NCBI RefSeq assembly: GCF_011761945.1
Contig: NZ_JAASQV010000001.1
Span: 682,001 to 746,000 of the forward strand
Reading direction: 5' to 3'
DNA: 64,000 bases
From: Sphingomonas leidyi
Lineage (GTDB): Bacteria; Pseudomonadota; Alphaproteobacteria; Sphingomonadales; Sphingomonadaceae
Position numbers and translations under genes: made by a program. A model generated the notes under the pieces. The model made no database searches and was not told the origin of the DNA. It worked only from the letters and a program-made list of their open reading frames with translations. This document shows positions 26,298 through 35,201 of the stretch, in pieces. The first letter of the stretch is position 1. The number at the start of each line of letters is the position of its first letter.

Positions 26298-26298
26298 T

Positions 26299-26691
26299 AT
26301 GGAAAATCCTGCAGAACCCTTCTCGGTCCGCGTGCGGCGCGGCGACCTGATGTCGCCCGATTGCCCTTCGCGCGAGGTGCTGCGGCACCTGACCAGCCAA
26401 TGGGGCGTGCTGATCCTGATCGCGCTGGAAGGCGGCACGCATCGCTTCAGCGAACTGCGCCGCAAGGTGGGCGGGGTGAGCGAGCGGATGCTGGCGCAGA
26501 CGCTGCAATGGCTGGAGGGCGACGGACTGGTCGATCGCGTCGCCTATCCGGTGGTGCCGCCGCACGTCGAATACAGCCTGACGCCGATGGGGCGCGAGGC
26601 GGCGGCGCATGTGCGCGGCCTGGCCGATTGGATCGAGGCGAGCATGCCCCGTATCGCGCAGCGGCGCGGGGCGCGGCTGGCGGCGGAATAG
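26299..26691 (+). CDS. qorR: HxlR-family winged-helix regulator (QorR-like)
   Basis: The 130-residue product has the HxlR (DUF24) pattern: CPSREVLRHLTSQWGVLILIAL, RFSELRRKVGGVSERMLAQTLQ recognition region and RVAYPVVPPHVEYSLTPMG wing. Members respond to redox, aldehydes or electrophiles, often through the N-terminal cysteine, here Cys22. I use the ATG at 26299, which gives the normal family length. It likely represses the divergent qorB. Confidence 0.9.
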   Translation: MENPAEPFSVRVRRGDLMSPDCPSREVLRHLTSQWGVLILIALEGGTHRFSELRRKVGGVSERMLAQTLQWLEGDGLVDRVAYPVVPPHVEYSLTPMGREAAAHVRGLADWIEASMPRIAQRRGARLAAE

Positions 26692-26754
26692 TCCCTGCGA
26701 CCGAACGAGGGCGGCGGGCGGGTCTCGTCGCCGGACGATGTGGGGCCGGCAGGG

Positions 26755-26783
26755 GCGAGGGCGCCGAGTGCGGGCGCCCTCGC
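26755..26783. terminator. Bidirectional hairpin between qorR and the chemoreceptor gene
   Basis: An 11-bp perfect stem (GCGAGGGCGCC with GGCGCCCTCGC, 7-nt loop) sits in the convergent gap between the two genes. No T tract is visible on either side, so it is a likely but not certain terminator for both. Confidence 0.55.
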
Positions 26784-26790
26784 GGCTGGA

Positions 26791-28161
26791 TCAGAAGCTC
26801 GCCCAATCCTTGGCAGGCGCTGCCGGCGCCGGCCTGGTGGGCACGCCGCCGGTACGCGGCTTCGGCTGCGCCCGGGGACGCGCGGGCAGGCCGGCGCGCG
26901 GCGAGGCGCCGACGTCGAACTTCGCCGCTTGTTCGCCGAGCGCGCCGACTTCGCCGGTGAGCTTGCGCGCCGCCGCCGAGGTCTGCTCGACCATCGCGGC
27001 ATTCTGCTGGGTGCCGCGATCCATGTCGCCGATCGCGGTGCTGATCTGGGTGATCGCGGCCGCCTGGGCCTGATTGTCGCCGGCCATCTGGCCGAGCAGC
27101 GCATGGACCTCGCCCACATCGCCCGAAATGTCGGCGAGCGCGCCGTCGACCCTGCGGACCATCCCGACGGCGGTGCCGATATCGGCCTGGGTGGCGGTCA
27201 GCTGGTCGCGGGCGCGGCCGGCTTCCTCCTCGGCGCGCATCGCGAGCGCCGAGACCAGATCGGCGACCACCGCGAAGCCGCGGCCCGCCTCGCCGGCGCG
27301 GCCCGCTTCCACCGCGGCGTTCATCGCGAGCACCCGCGTCTGGAAGGCGATCTTGTCCAGGCCCTCGATCACGCTGTCGATGCCCTTGGCGCTGTCGCTG
27401 ACGCGCGTCATCGCCTGCACCGCCTCGTCGGCGATCGCACGGCCGCCCGCCACGGTGGCGGTGGCGTCGTCGGCGCGCGCGACGGTGCGGCCGGCGGCTT
27501 CGGCGGTGGTCTTGAGCCGCACATCCATCTGGCCGACCGCGGCCGAGGTCTCCTCCAGGCTGGCGGCATTGGCTTCGGTGCGACGGGCGAGATCCTCCGC
27601 GGCCTGGGCGATCTCGCTCGAGCCGGTCTGGATCGTCGCGGCGCTTTCCATCACCGCGCCGATCAGGCCGCGCAATGCGGCGAGCGCGTCGTTGAAGTTG
27701 GTCTTCAGCTCGGCATAGCCCGTGGGGAAGCCCTCACCGATCTCGGCGGTGAGGTCGCCGCGGGTAAGGCGCGCAAGGCTGGCGCCGAGATGGGTGACCG
27801 CGATCGACTGTTCCTCGGCCTGGCGGGCCTGTTCGAATGCGTTGTCGCGAAAGACCCCCATCGCCTTGGTCATGCGGCCGACGCAGTCCTGATAGTCGCC
27901 GAACAGGATCGGGCTGGCGAGGTCACCGGCGGCGAGCGCTTCCATGCGGACCACGGTGGAGACATAGGGGTCGGCGATCGCGGCGCGATAGCGGGCGCAC
28001 TGGATCGCGGCGCCGCCGATCAGCAGCACCGAGATCGGCACCGCCGCCAGAGGCGGCGCGAGGAAGGCGACGAGCGCGATCAGCGCCATGACGCCGATCA
28101 GCGAGCCGAAGGCGACGTACAGCTTGAGACGGATAGGCGCGATGGCCTGGAACCAGTGCAT
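26791..28161 (-). CDS. Methyl-accepting chemotaxis protein without periplasmic sensor domain
   Basis: From the ATG at 28161 (AGGAGG site) the product has 456 residues. Two hydrophobic helices (about 14-34 and 36-52) are separated by only a couple of residues, so there is essentially no periplasmic domain. HAMP-type sequence follows, including [20 protein letters not shown]. The signalling hairpin [20 protein letters not shown] is intact. The C-terminus DWASF resembles the xWxxF tether that recruits CheR/CheB. No other chemotaxis gene is in the window. It may sense an intracellular or membrane-state signal. Confidence 0.92.
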   Translation of the reverse strand: MHWFQAIAPIRLKLYVAFGSLIGVMALIALVAFLAPPLAAVPISVLLIGGAAIQCARYRAAIADPYVSTVVRMEALAAGDLASPILFGDYQDCVGRMTKAMGVFRDNAFEQARQAEEQSIAVTHLGASLARLTRGDLTAEIGEGFPTGYAELKTNFNDALAALRGLIGAVMESAATIQTGSSEIAQAAEDLARRTEANAASLEETSAAVGQMDVRLKTTAEAAGRTVARADDATATVAGGRAIADEAVQAMTRVSDSAKGIDSVIEGLDKIAFQTRVLAMNAAVEAGRAGEAGRGFAVVADLVSALAMRAEEEAGRARDQLTATQADIGTAVGMVRRVDGALADISGDVGEVHALLGQMAGDNQAQAAAITQISTAIGDMDRGTQQNAAMVEQTSAAARKLTGEVGALGEQAAKFDVGASPRAGLPARPRAQPKPRTGGVPTRPAPAAPAKDWASF

Positions 28162-28409
28162 CGAGAATCCTCCTACACGGCCTCCGGGCGATACGGCCCG
28201 GGAAGCCAGTTGCTCGGCCGGCCGCGCGGGAAGCGGGATCGGACAAGCCCTTTGTAGGAGACACATGATGGAAACATTATTTTGCTTGTGAAATTCGACA
28301 TGGGGAGTGTTGTAATATTTCCGACCTGGTCGACGAGATCATGCGTCGCGTGCCGGGTGTGCCGGGAAATCATGTCCGGGCGGGTTTCCGGCAGCGCCTG
28401 AACCGGACC

Positions 28410-29573
28410 CTAGAGCGCGAGCCCCGCGGCGCGGCCGCTCGCCCAGGCCCATTGGAAATTGTAGCCGCCGAGCCAGCCGGTTACGTCCACTGCTTCGCCG
28501 ATCGCGTAGAGGCCGGGCACCTTGCGGGCTTCCATCGTCTGCGAGCTGAGTTCCGCGGTGCTGATGCCGCCGATGGTGACTTCGGCTTTCGCAAAGCCTT
28601 CGGTGCCGCCGGGCGCGAAGCGCCAGTCGGCGAGGCGGCGGGCCGCGTCCTCGAGCTTGCGATCGGGCGTGTTGGCGAGTTCGGCGGGCAGGGCGAGCTT
28701 CTCGGCCAGCGCCTCGGCCAGGCGCGTGGGCAGCGCCTCGCCGAGCAGCTTGCGCAGGGTGGCGCGGGGGCGGGCGCGCTTGGCGGCGGGCAGCCAGCCC
28801 GGCCCGGCATCGGGCAGGAAATCGACGCCGATGCTCTCGCCGTGGCGCCAATAGCTCGAGATCTGGAGGATCGCGGGCCCGGACAGGCCGCGATGGGTAA
28901 ACAGCGCGGCCTCGCGGAAGCGTGCCTTGCCGGCGCTGGCGGTGACTTCGGTCGAGACGCCCGAAAGCTCGCGGAACAGCGCTTCCTCGCCGCTCAGCGT
29001 GAGCGGGACGAGGGCGGGGCGAGGCTCGACGACCTTGAGGCCGAAGCGGCGGGCGAAGTCATAGGCGAAGCCGGTCGCCCCCAGCTTGGGGATCGAGGGG
29101 CCGCCGGTGGCGAGCACCAGCGCGGGCGCCGTGGCGATGCGCCTGCCGCAGGCGATTTGCCAGCGGGCATCGGCGTGCTCGACCCGCGGCGCGTCGCCCA
29201 GCCAGATCTCCACCTGGCCGCGGGCGCATTCGTCGAGCAGCATGTCGACGATCTGGCGCGCGGAGCCGTCGCAGAAGAGCTGGCCCAGCGTCTTCTCGTG
29301 CCAGGCGATGCGGTGACGCTCGACCAGGTCGAGGAAATCCTGCGCGGTGTAGCGGCCGAGCGCGGACTTCATGAAATGCGGGTTCTGCGAGAGGTAGCGA
29401 TCGGGCGCGGTGCCGAGATTGGTGAAGTTGCAGCGGCCACCGCCCGAGATCAGGATCTTCTTGCCCGGCGCATCGGCATGATCGACGAGGAGCACGCGCT
29501 TGCCCCGCTGGCCGGCAGTGAGCGCACACATGAGCCCCGCGGCGCCGGCTCCCAGGATGATCGCGTCGTACAT
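28410..29573 (-). CDS. BaiN/YhiN-like NAD(P)/FAD-dependent oxidoreductase
   Basis: The 387-residue product has the FAD motif ILGAGAAGLMCALTAG at residues 6-21, the family-specific KKILISGGGRCNFTN, an internal ATGGPSIPKLGATG and the C-terminal GEAVDVTGWLGGYNFQWA. All are hallmarks of the HI0933/YhiN group of flavoproteins. The physiological substrate of this group is mostly unknown; BaiN reduces bile-acid intermediates in gut clostridia, which does not apply here. It is a single gene with about 250 bp of non-coding DNA between it and the chemoreceptor. Confidence 0.88.
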   Translation of the reverse strand: MYDAIILGAGAAGLMCALTAGQRGKRVLLVDHADAPGKKILISGGGRCNFTNLGTAPDRYLSQNPHFMKSALGRYTAQDFLDLVERHRIAWHEKTLGQLFCDGSARQIVDMLLDECARGQVEIWLGDAPRVEHADARWQIACGRRIATAPALVLATGGPSIPKLGATGFAYDFARRFGLKVVEPRPALVPLTLSGEEALFRELSGVSTEVTASAGKARFREAALFTHRGLSGPAILQISSYWRHGESIGVDFLPDAGPGWLPAAKRARPRATLRKLLGEALPTRLAEALAEKLALPAELANTPDRKLEDAARRLADWRFAPGGTEGFAKAEVTIGGISTAELSSQTMEARKVPGLYAIGEAVDVTGWLGGYNFQWAWASGRAAGLAL

Positions 29574-29626
29574 TGCGGCGGGCCTAGCAGGTGTTCGGCC
29601 TGCGGCAAGCGGCAGCGCTCCCCGGG

Positions 29627-29806
29627 CTAGTGCAGCTTGGCGATGCTGAGCCCGTCCAGCTTCGCGCGCTCCTTCACCGATTCCTCGCTGCGGGTGAGCG
29701 CCTTGGCGATGGCCTTCAGCGCCATGCCCTTCTTTGCCAGCGTGTGGAGCTTCTGGACTTCGTCGGGGCGCCAGGGCTGGCGATGGCGTTCGAAACGTTC
29801 GGCCAT
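29627..29806 (-). CDS. Small SANT/Myb-like helical protein (59 aa)
   Basis: ATG at 29806 follows AGGAG and encodes 59 basic residues: WRPDEVQKLHTLAKKGMALKA... then IAKALTRSEESVKERAKLDGL. The pattern of a tryptophan followed by three short helices resembles a SANT/Myb-type or helix-turn-helix DNA-binding unit (W...L..L...G.....IA..L.RS..SV..R). DNA binding is inference. It lies downstream of the SWIB gene on the same strand but behind a terminator. Confidence 0.7.
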   Translation of the reverse strand: MAERFERHRQPWRPDEVQKLHTLAKKGMALKAIAKALTRSEESVKERAKLDGLSIAKLH

Positions 29807-29824
29807 TGGTATCTCCTGAAGCAA

Positions 29825-29854
29825 AAGGGCGGGCTCCCTCGGGAACCCGCCCTT
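29825..29854 (-). terminator. Intrinsic terminator of the SWIB-domain gene
   Basis: Arms AAGGGCGGG and CCCGCCCTT with an inner 4-bp stem and one mismatch form a strong hairpin, followed on the minus strand by TTTTGCTTC. It lies 38 bp past the SWIB stop and just upstream of the next small gene. Confidence 0.8.
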
Positions 29855-29891
29855 CGCATGTTCAGCGGCAGGGCCCATGGCCCCGGCCGGC

Positions 29892-30149
29892 TTACTTGAC
29901 GTGCTTCGCGATGTGCTTGTTCATCTCGAACATCGTCACCTTGTCGGTGCCGAAGATCGGACGCAGCGTGTCATCGGCGAGGATCTCGCGCTTGTTCGCC
30001 GGGTTCTGCAGGTTGTTCTTCTTGATATAGTCCCACAGCTTGCTGACGACTTCGCTGCGCGGAAGGTCCGCGGAGCCGGTGATCTTGGCCAGCTCGGGCG
30101 AGGGGGTCACCGGCTTGGCGATACCGCCGCGTGCTTTGGTCTCGGCCAT
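29892..30149 (-). CDS. SWIB/MDM2-domain protein
   Basis: The 85-residue product is almost entirely a SWIB domain: LPRSEVVSKLWDYIKKNNLQNPANKREILADDTL then GTDKVTMFEMNKHIAKHV. SWIB domains are known from eukaryotic chromatin remodellers and occur in Chlamydiae and many alphaproteobacteria, where stand-alone copies are thought to bind DNA or topoisomerase I. The ATG at 30149 is preceded by GGAGAAG. The gene is monocistronic, with a strong terminator after it. Confidence 0.93.
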   Translation of the reverse strand: MAETKARGGIAKPVTPSPELAKITGSADLPRSEVVSKLWDYIKKNNLQNPANKREILADDTLRPIFGTDKVTMFEMNKHIAKHVK

Positions 30150-30432
30150 AAAGTCTTCTCCTGTTCCTGCCCTGGACGGGCTATGCCTTCGTGGGCGCCA
30201 GCGGCGTGTGCGAACCCTTTCGCCGCTTTTCGTGCCTACGATGTACCGCGGTGAGAGCATTCGTCCTCACCTGCAACCCTTTGATCGTGACAAAACGCGT
30301 CTGTCTAGAGAGCAGATGCGCCGAGACGGGCTCCGAGAGCGATATTTCGGGGATAACTGGGGTTAAACGGCCGGTAGGAGAGGGGAATTTGCCGTGCTAT
30401 CGTGCGATTTCATGGCGAAAGGGGAGAGCGGG

Positions 30433-30657
30433 ATGCGCGGTCTGGTGCTCGGCGGGTTGCTGATTCTGGCGGGCTGCGGCGGCGGCGGAACCACCGGCAC
30501 CAACTATTCCGATCCGCCGCCCATGGCCGAGATCGTCGCCACGCCGAGCCCGAGGGCGAGCGAGACGCCCGAACCGGTGGTGGTGAGCAACAATGTTACG
30601 GATGAGGCTCCCGCGGCGACGGAAAACGAAAATACGGCAGCGACAAACGCAATGTAA
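30433..30657 (+). CDS. Small low-complexity lipoprotein (74 aa)
   Basis: I start at the ATG at 30433, after GGGGAGAG, which places a clean lipobox LAGC at residues 12-15, so Cys15 would be lipidated. Starting further upstream would add a charged run before the signal sequence. The mature part is Gly then Pro/Thr/Glu/Ala/Asn rich without a recognisable fold, possibly a flexible periplasmic linker protein. No conserved domain seen. About 280 bp without a gene separate it from the SWIB gene. Confidence 0.65.
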   Translation: MRGLVLGGLLILAGCGGGGTTGTNYSDPPPMAEIVATPSPRASETPEPVVVSNNVTDEAPAATENENTAATNAM

Positions 30658-30682
30658 GGTGGACAAGGCCGCGCGGGCTTGT

Positions 30683-30776
30683 CTAAGGGGAACCCATCAT
30701 GACGGCTCGCGCGCTTCTCGGACTGCGACTTATCCGCCCTTAGGGGCCGGACGCGCACGCGCACGCCCCTAAGGGC
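30683..30776 (+). promoter_or_regulatory. Attenuator-like leader of leuA
   Basis: Three mutually complementary segments surround a leucine-rich leader peptide. Segment 1 is CTAAGGG (30683-30689, part of the leader peptide's ribosome site). Segment 2 is GCCCTTAGGGGC (30736-30747, overlapping the leader stop). Segment 3 is GCCCCTAAGGGC (30765-30776). Segments 2 and 3 form a perfect 12-bp hairpin with a 17-nt loop, and segments 1 and 2 could pair over 7 bp instead. There is no T tract after segment 3, so intrinsic termination is not assured. Leucine attenuation of leuA is established in other Proteobacteria; here it is inferred. Confidence 0.65.
30699..30743 (+). CDS. Putative leucine-rich leader peptide of leuA (14 aa)
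   Basis: ATG at 30699, preceded by AAGGGGA, encodes MTARALLGLRLIRP. Four of the 14 codons are leucine (30714, 30717, 30723, 30729) and one is isoleucine, placed just before the hairpin arm that begins at 30736. A ribosome stalled at these codons would cover that arm. This is the geometry expected for leucine-sensed attenuation. Confidence 0.6.
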   Translation: MTARALLGLRLIRP

Positions 30777-30821
30777 AATTCACAGGTCTGAACCCAAGTC
30801 TCCAGCCGAGAGAGAGCTGTC

Positions 30822-32480
30822 ATGCTGCGCGATCCGAGTATCAAATATCGTCCGTTCCCCCAGGTAAACCTGCCCGGCCGCCAATGGCCGAGCCGCACCA
30901 TCACCAAGGCGCCCCGCTGGCTGTCGACCGACATGCGCGACGGCAACCAGGCGCTGATCGACCCGATGGATGCCGAGAAGAAGACCCGCTTCTTCGAGCT
31001 GCTCTGCAAGGTGGGCGTGAAGGAGATCGAAGTCGGCTTTCCGAGCGCGGGTGCCACCGAGTTCGATTTCATCTCGAGCCTGGTCCGGCAGGACAGGATC
31101 CCCGACGACGTGATCGTCCAGGTGCTCACCCAGTCGCGCCAGGACCTGATCGAGACCAGCTTCCAGAGCCTGAAGGGCGCGAAACAGGCGATCGTTCATC
31201 TCTACAATGCCGTCTCGCCGGCATGGCGCCGCATCGTGTTCGGCATGAGCCGCGAGGAGATCAAGGGCATCGCGATCGCCGGCGCCAAGGTGCTGCGCGA
31301 CGAGGCCGCCAAGCAGCCCGATACCGACTGGCATTTCGAGTATAGCCCGGAGACCTTCTCGACCGCCGAGCTCGATTTCTCGGTCGAGGTCTGCGAGGCG
31401 GTGATGGACATCCTGCGCCCGACCACCGAGCGCCCGCTGATCCTCAACCTGCCGGCCACGGTCGAGGCGGCGACGCCCAACATATATGCCGACCAGATCG
31501 AGTGGTTCTGCCGAAACATCCGAAGCCGCGAGACGGTGGTGATCAGCCTCCACACCCACAATGATCGCGGCACCGGCGTCGCCGCGTCCGAACTGGGGCT
31601 GCTGGCGGGCGCGGACCGTGTCGAGGGCTGCCTGTTCGGAAACGGCGAGCGCACCGGCAATGTCGACATCGTCACGCTGGCGCTCAACATGTACACGCAA
31701 GGCGTTGATCCGGGGCTGGATTTCTCGAACATCGACGAGGTGATCCAGACAGTCGAATACTGCAATCAGATCCCCGTCCATCCGCGGCATCCTTATGCGG
31801 GCGACCTGGTGTTCACGGCATTCTCCGGTAGCCATCAGGACGCGATCAAAAAGGGTTTCGCCGCACAGGAAGCGCGCAACGACGAGATCTGGGACGTGCC
31901 CTATCTGCCGATCGATCCCAAGGATCTGGGGCGCGATTACGAGGCGGTGATCCGGGTCAATTCGCAATCGGGCAAGGGTGGCGTCGCCTGGGTGCTCGAG
32001 CAGGACAAGGGGCTGAAGCTCCCCAAGCGGATGCAGGCCGATTTCTCGCGTCACGTCCAGGCGCTGGCCGACGAGACCAGCCGCGAGCTCAATGCCGCCG
32101 ACATCTGGGGCCGCTTCGAGCAGACCTATCTGCCGGGCGCCGGGGATCGCTTCGCGCTGGTCGATTACGAGGAGACCGGCGCCGCCGGGCAGCGCGTGTT
32201 CGTCGGCCGGATCGCGGTGGACGGGGAAGCGCGCTCGATCTCCGGCCGCGGCAACGGCCTGATCTCGGGCGTGATCGACGCGCTGGCGGGCACGACCGGG
32301 CCGGCGCTCGACGTCGTCGACTATAGCGAGCATGCGATCGGCCATGGTGCCGATGCGCAGGCGGCCGCCTATGTCGAATGCCGTACCGCCGAGGGGCGCA
32401 CGGTGTTCGGCGTAGGCATCGATGCCGACATCGCGACGGCTTCGGTGCGCGCGGTGCTCAGCGCGGCGAACCGAGCCTGA
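30822..32480 (+). CDS. leuA: 2-isopropylmalate synthase (long form)
   Basis: LeuA condenses acetyl-CoA with 2-ketoisovalerate, the first committed step to leucine. The 552-residue product has the catalytic [15 protein letters not shown], the metal-binding HTHNDRGTG, and [11 protein letters not shown]-terminal regulatory region (from about 430) is expected to mediate leucine feedback. The length and the N-terminal [15 protein letters not shown] mark it as the long LeuA type best known from actinobacteria (class 2). The leader with leucine codons upstream adds a likely second layer of control. Confidence 0.96.
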   Translation: MLRDPSIKYRPFPQVNLPGRQWPSRTITKAPRWLSTDMRDGNQALIDPMDAEKKTRFFELLCKVGVKEIEVGFPSAGATEFDFISSLVRQDRIPDDVIVQVLTQSRQDLIETSFQSLKGAKQAIVHLYNAVSPAWRRIVFGMSREEIKGIAIAGAKVLRDEAAKQPDTDWHFEYSPETFSTAELDFSVEVCEAVMDILRPTTERPLILNLPATVEAATPNIYADQIEWFCRNIRSRETVVISLHTHNDRGTGVAASELGLLAGADRVEGCLFGNGERTGNVDIVTLALNMYTQGVDPGLDFSNIDEVIQTVEYCNQIPVHPRHPYAGDLVFTAFSGSHQDAIKKGFAAQEARNDEIWDVPYLPIDPKDLGRDYEAVIRVNSQSGKGGVAWVLEQDKGLKLPKRMQADFSRHVQALADETSRELNAADIWGRFEQTYLPGAGDRFALVDYEETGAAGQRVFVGRIAVDGEARSISGRGNGLISGVIDALAGTTGPALDVVDYSEHAIGHGADAQAAAYVECRTAEGRTVFGVGIDADIATASVRAVLSAANRA

Positions 32481-32598
32481 GCGCGCCCGGCAGCGGCACC
32501 TTGCGGCGCCGGGATTCGTTCCGAATCGGCAACGGTTTGCGATTGTCCCGAATCGCGCGGCGGACCTAGGATGCGGGCAGCGATCGCAGGGGGGATGC

Positions 32599-32940
32599 AT
32601 GATCCTGACGTTGATTGTTGCCCTGATGGGCGACGGCGAGCCGGTTGTTCAGCGCCGTGCCCAGCCGGTGCTGCTCGAGCGCCGCGCCTATCGGTGCCTG
32701 ATGCGGCATCTGGACGAGGTGCGCCTGGCCTCCGGAAAGGTGGTGATCGACCTCACCACCTGCCCGCCCTCGCTGGTGCAGGGTTCCTATCCCGTGCCGC
32801 CGGGCGAGCGCATCCTGCCCTTGACCGTTCCCGAGCTGAAGTGCCTCCGGCAGGCGAGCAGGCCGAATATGGGGATCGCTGACTTCTCGCGGCCAGGTAA
32901 GGTTGCGCTCTATCTCTCGCCCTGTGGGGGGCGCCGCTGA
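32599..32940 (+). CDS. Hypothetical cysteine-containing small protein (113 aa)
   Basis: ATG at 32599 gives 113 residues with a short hydrophobic start (MILTLIVALMGDG) that could be a weak secretion signal, and four cysteines spread through the body (in YRCLM, TTCPPS, LKCLR and SPCGG). I recognise no family. Its stop overlaps the start of the next gene (TGATG), so the two are translationally coupled. Exported, disulfide-bonded protein is one guess. Confidence 0.6.
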   Translation: MILTLIVALMGDGEPVVQRRAQPVLLERRAYRCLMRHLDEVRLASGKVVIDLTTCPPSLVQGSYPVPPGERILPLTVPELKCLRQASRPNMGIADFSRPGKVALYLSPCGGRR

Positions 32941-33497
32941 TGACGACTCCGGCGACCGGCGCGATGCATGCCCCGCCTGCACGGCGAGGCTGGGCGCCGG
33001 TGATCGACTGGATCCGGATCGGTGCCGACATCGCCGTGGTGGTGACGGTCGCCGTGATGGTCTGGATCTATTTCGCGGGGCGAAGCGATGCCGAGCATAT
33101 GCGGCGCCAGGAAATGACCGCGTCGCTGCTGGCGATGAAATATGACGAAGCCCTGCGGGGTCCGCAGCAGCGCGTGAACAAATACTTCACCGACGCGCGG
33201 GGCATTTACGACAAGGCGTATATCGCACGCATCGCCGGCAAGCCCTATCCGGCCCAGGACATCCCACCGGAGATTCGCGCGGATCTGCAGAAGCTGACCG
33301 ACTATTATGCCGACATCGCGAGTTGCGCGGCCAACAATCTCTGCGATGCGCAGATGGTCGAACTCTGGTTCAAGAACGATATCCACGCCTTTGCCTGCCA
33401 TGTTTATCTGGTCGGCCTGCCCGAGCTGCGACAGAGCCTGGGCGACAGCTATGGCGCGGCGCTGGTGGCCTATGCCGGGAAATGCGGCCCGAATTAA
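32940..33497 (+). CDS. Hypothetical single-span membrane protein (185 aa)
   Basis: One transmembrane helix at about residues 26-47 is followed by a soluble region with conserved-looking helices (EMTASLLAMKYDEALRGPQQRVNKYF). The arrangement resembles DUF4760-type proteins, which I mention with low confidence. It overlaps the gene upstream by one base and its stop overlaps the convergent peptidase-like gene by 4 bp. No enzymatic motif is visible. Confidence 0.65.
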   Translation: MTTPATGAMHAPPARRGWAPVIDWIRIGADIAVVVTVAVMVWIYFAGRSDAEHMRRQEMTASLLAMKYDEALRGPQQRVNKYFTDARGIYDKAYIARIAGKPYPAQDIPPEIRADLQKLTDYYADIASCAANNLCDAQMVELWFKNDIHAFACHVYLVGLPELRQSLGDSYGAALVAYAGKCGPN

Positions 33498-35080
33498 TTC
33501 GCGGTCCAGCCGAACTCCTTCACTTGCGACGCGATCGAGGAATTGCGGAGCTCGACACAGGCAGCGGCGCGATCGGCACCGACCATGGCGGGATTGATGG
33601 CCACGAAGGGCTTCATCATCCTCTCGGGGTCGCCGCATCCCTCCGCGATGATCCGGGCCAGCGAGAAGCTGAGCGCCGCCATCACCACTCCCATGGCGGC
33701 CAGATCCTTGTTGGCGACGCCAACCCTGGCCATTTCCAGGACAGGCCCGTCCAGGGGCAGATATCGCTGCGCGACGTTGAAGCGGGCCACCAGTTCGCGG
33801 GCATTGGCCACCGCGCTCGTTCCGGCGGGCTGGCTCATGTACCGGGACATCGCGCGCAAGAAAGCGAGAGCCGCATAGTTGTTGGGCGCGAGGCTGGTCA
33901 GGTCGACCTTGCCGAACAGGGGTTCCATCTTCGCAAGATACTGGCGCCCGCCTGCCAAATCGAAGGAGCCGGTCATCGATCCGCGCATCGCGCTCATGAA
34001 CAGCATGACGGTCTTCCATTTCATCCCGTCGGGCGTGCCCGGGGAGAATGCATCCAGCGCCGCGGCGAGGTCGTAGGGGGTGCCGGCATTGACTGCCTCG
34101 ACGGATCGCTTGGATATCACCAGCAGGGCATCCAGGTCCCGCTCCATCGCATCGAAGCGCCCGGGCGAATAGGTCGTGCACTGCCCGGCGGGAGCCATCA
34201 GCAGGCTGGTGGAGTCGCTGAGATCGGAATTGGCCTGCGCGGCCCGGAACTTCTCCGGCTTGATCAGCGCCACGGACAATAGCAGCACCTTGGGCAGCAG
34301 GCGCTTGGTGAGTTGCTGCGAGCGCAGGGCGCGGCAGGCGCTCGATCCATGAAGATCGGCCGATACCACCTCGTCGATCAGGGAAGTGGTGGCGAAGCCC
34401 GACAACAGGCCGATCGGCAAGGTGCCGTTGCTGATCATCGATTGGAGCCCGAGCAGATCGGCTTCCAGCTCGGCGCTCTCGCCCTGCTTCGGCAGCACGA
34501 GATGGGCTGCTTCGTGCGCCATGAGGAACTGTACGCTCAGCCAGGGCGCGTTGGCGAGGAACTGTTCGATCGTCAATCCATCGGCATCGCTCGGTTCCCA
34601 GGGCACTGGGCTGGCCTGTGCGAGATGGGCGGTCACCGCTGCATCGAGGCAGCTGGCCCATCCTCCGCCACGGCGGATACAGGCCTGGGCGGCGGGTTTT
34701 ACCTTCTCTTCGCCACGCGTGTTGCCGGACAGGTGATAGGCCTGAAGGAGCAGCATTCGGCACTGCCGGGGAAGGAAGGCCGCCGGGACGATGATCTTGG
34801 GCGCTCCCTGTCCGCCCATCGGGGCGCCTGCCTGCGGTCCCAGCAGATATTCATTGACCGTCTCTTCGATCCGGACCCTGGAAAGCGTATCGAAATAGCG
34901 GACGGGGAAGCTCTCGGTCAGCGCCTGTTTCAGTCGCCATTTTTCCTGCTCGCCCAGATGCTGGGGCAACTGGTTGCAGAGTTCGAGCTGCGGATTGCCT
35001 GCTGCATGCGCGGGGCTTGCCGACAGGAGCGACAGGGCGGCCGCGATCGGCGGCAAAGCCAGCTTGCACCAGGATAGCAT
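33494..35080 (-). CDS. Exported HExxH putative zinc metallopeptidase
   Basis: From the ATG at 35080 (after AAGGGGGAA) the product has 528 residues and a signal peptide ending PAHAAG (about 1-28). The motif HEAAH at 189-193 with a downstream glutamate in ELEADLLG (Glu206) fits a gluzincin zinc site of M48-like type, though the spacing is shorter than usual. The rest is mostly helical and matches nothing I know. Two small genes of unknown function converge on it. Protease activity is likely but unproven. Confidence 0.7.
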   Translation of the reverse strand: MLSWCKLALPPIAAALSLLSASPAHAAGNPQLELCNQLPQHLGEQEKWRLKQALTESFPVRYFDTLSRVRIEETVNEYLLGPQAGAPMGGQGAPKIIVPAAFLPRQCRMLLLQAYHLSGNTRGEEKVKPAAQACIRRGGGWASCLDAAVTAHLAQASPVPWEPSDADGLTIEQFLANAPWLSVQFLMAHEAAHLVLPKQGESAELEADLLGLQSMISNGTLPIGLLSGFATTSLIDEVVSADLHGSSACRALRSQQLTKRLLPKVLLLSVALIKPEKFRAAQANSDLSDSTSLLMAPAGQCTTYSPGRFDAMERDLDALLVISKRSVEAVNAGTPYDLAAALDAFSPGTPDGMKWKTVMLFMSAMRGSMTGSFDLAGGRQYLAKMEPLFGKVDLTSLAPNNYAALAFLRAMSRYMSQPAGTSAVANARELVARFNVAQRYLPLDGPVLEMARVGVANKDLAAMGVVMAALSFSLARIIAEGCGDPERMMKPFVAINPAMVGADRAAACVELRNSSIASQVKEFGWTAN

Positions 35081-35201
35081 TGCGATTCCCCCTTGCGGAC
35101 CGCCGGTGACGGCCAGCGCAATGGAGACTATCAAAGCGCACGGGATCGCGAAACGGAGAGGTTCCGGAAATTGGGTCCAGAACGAGGCTATCCGCGGGGG
35201 G

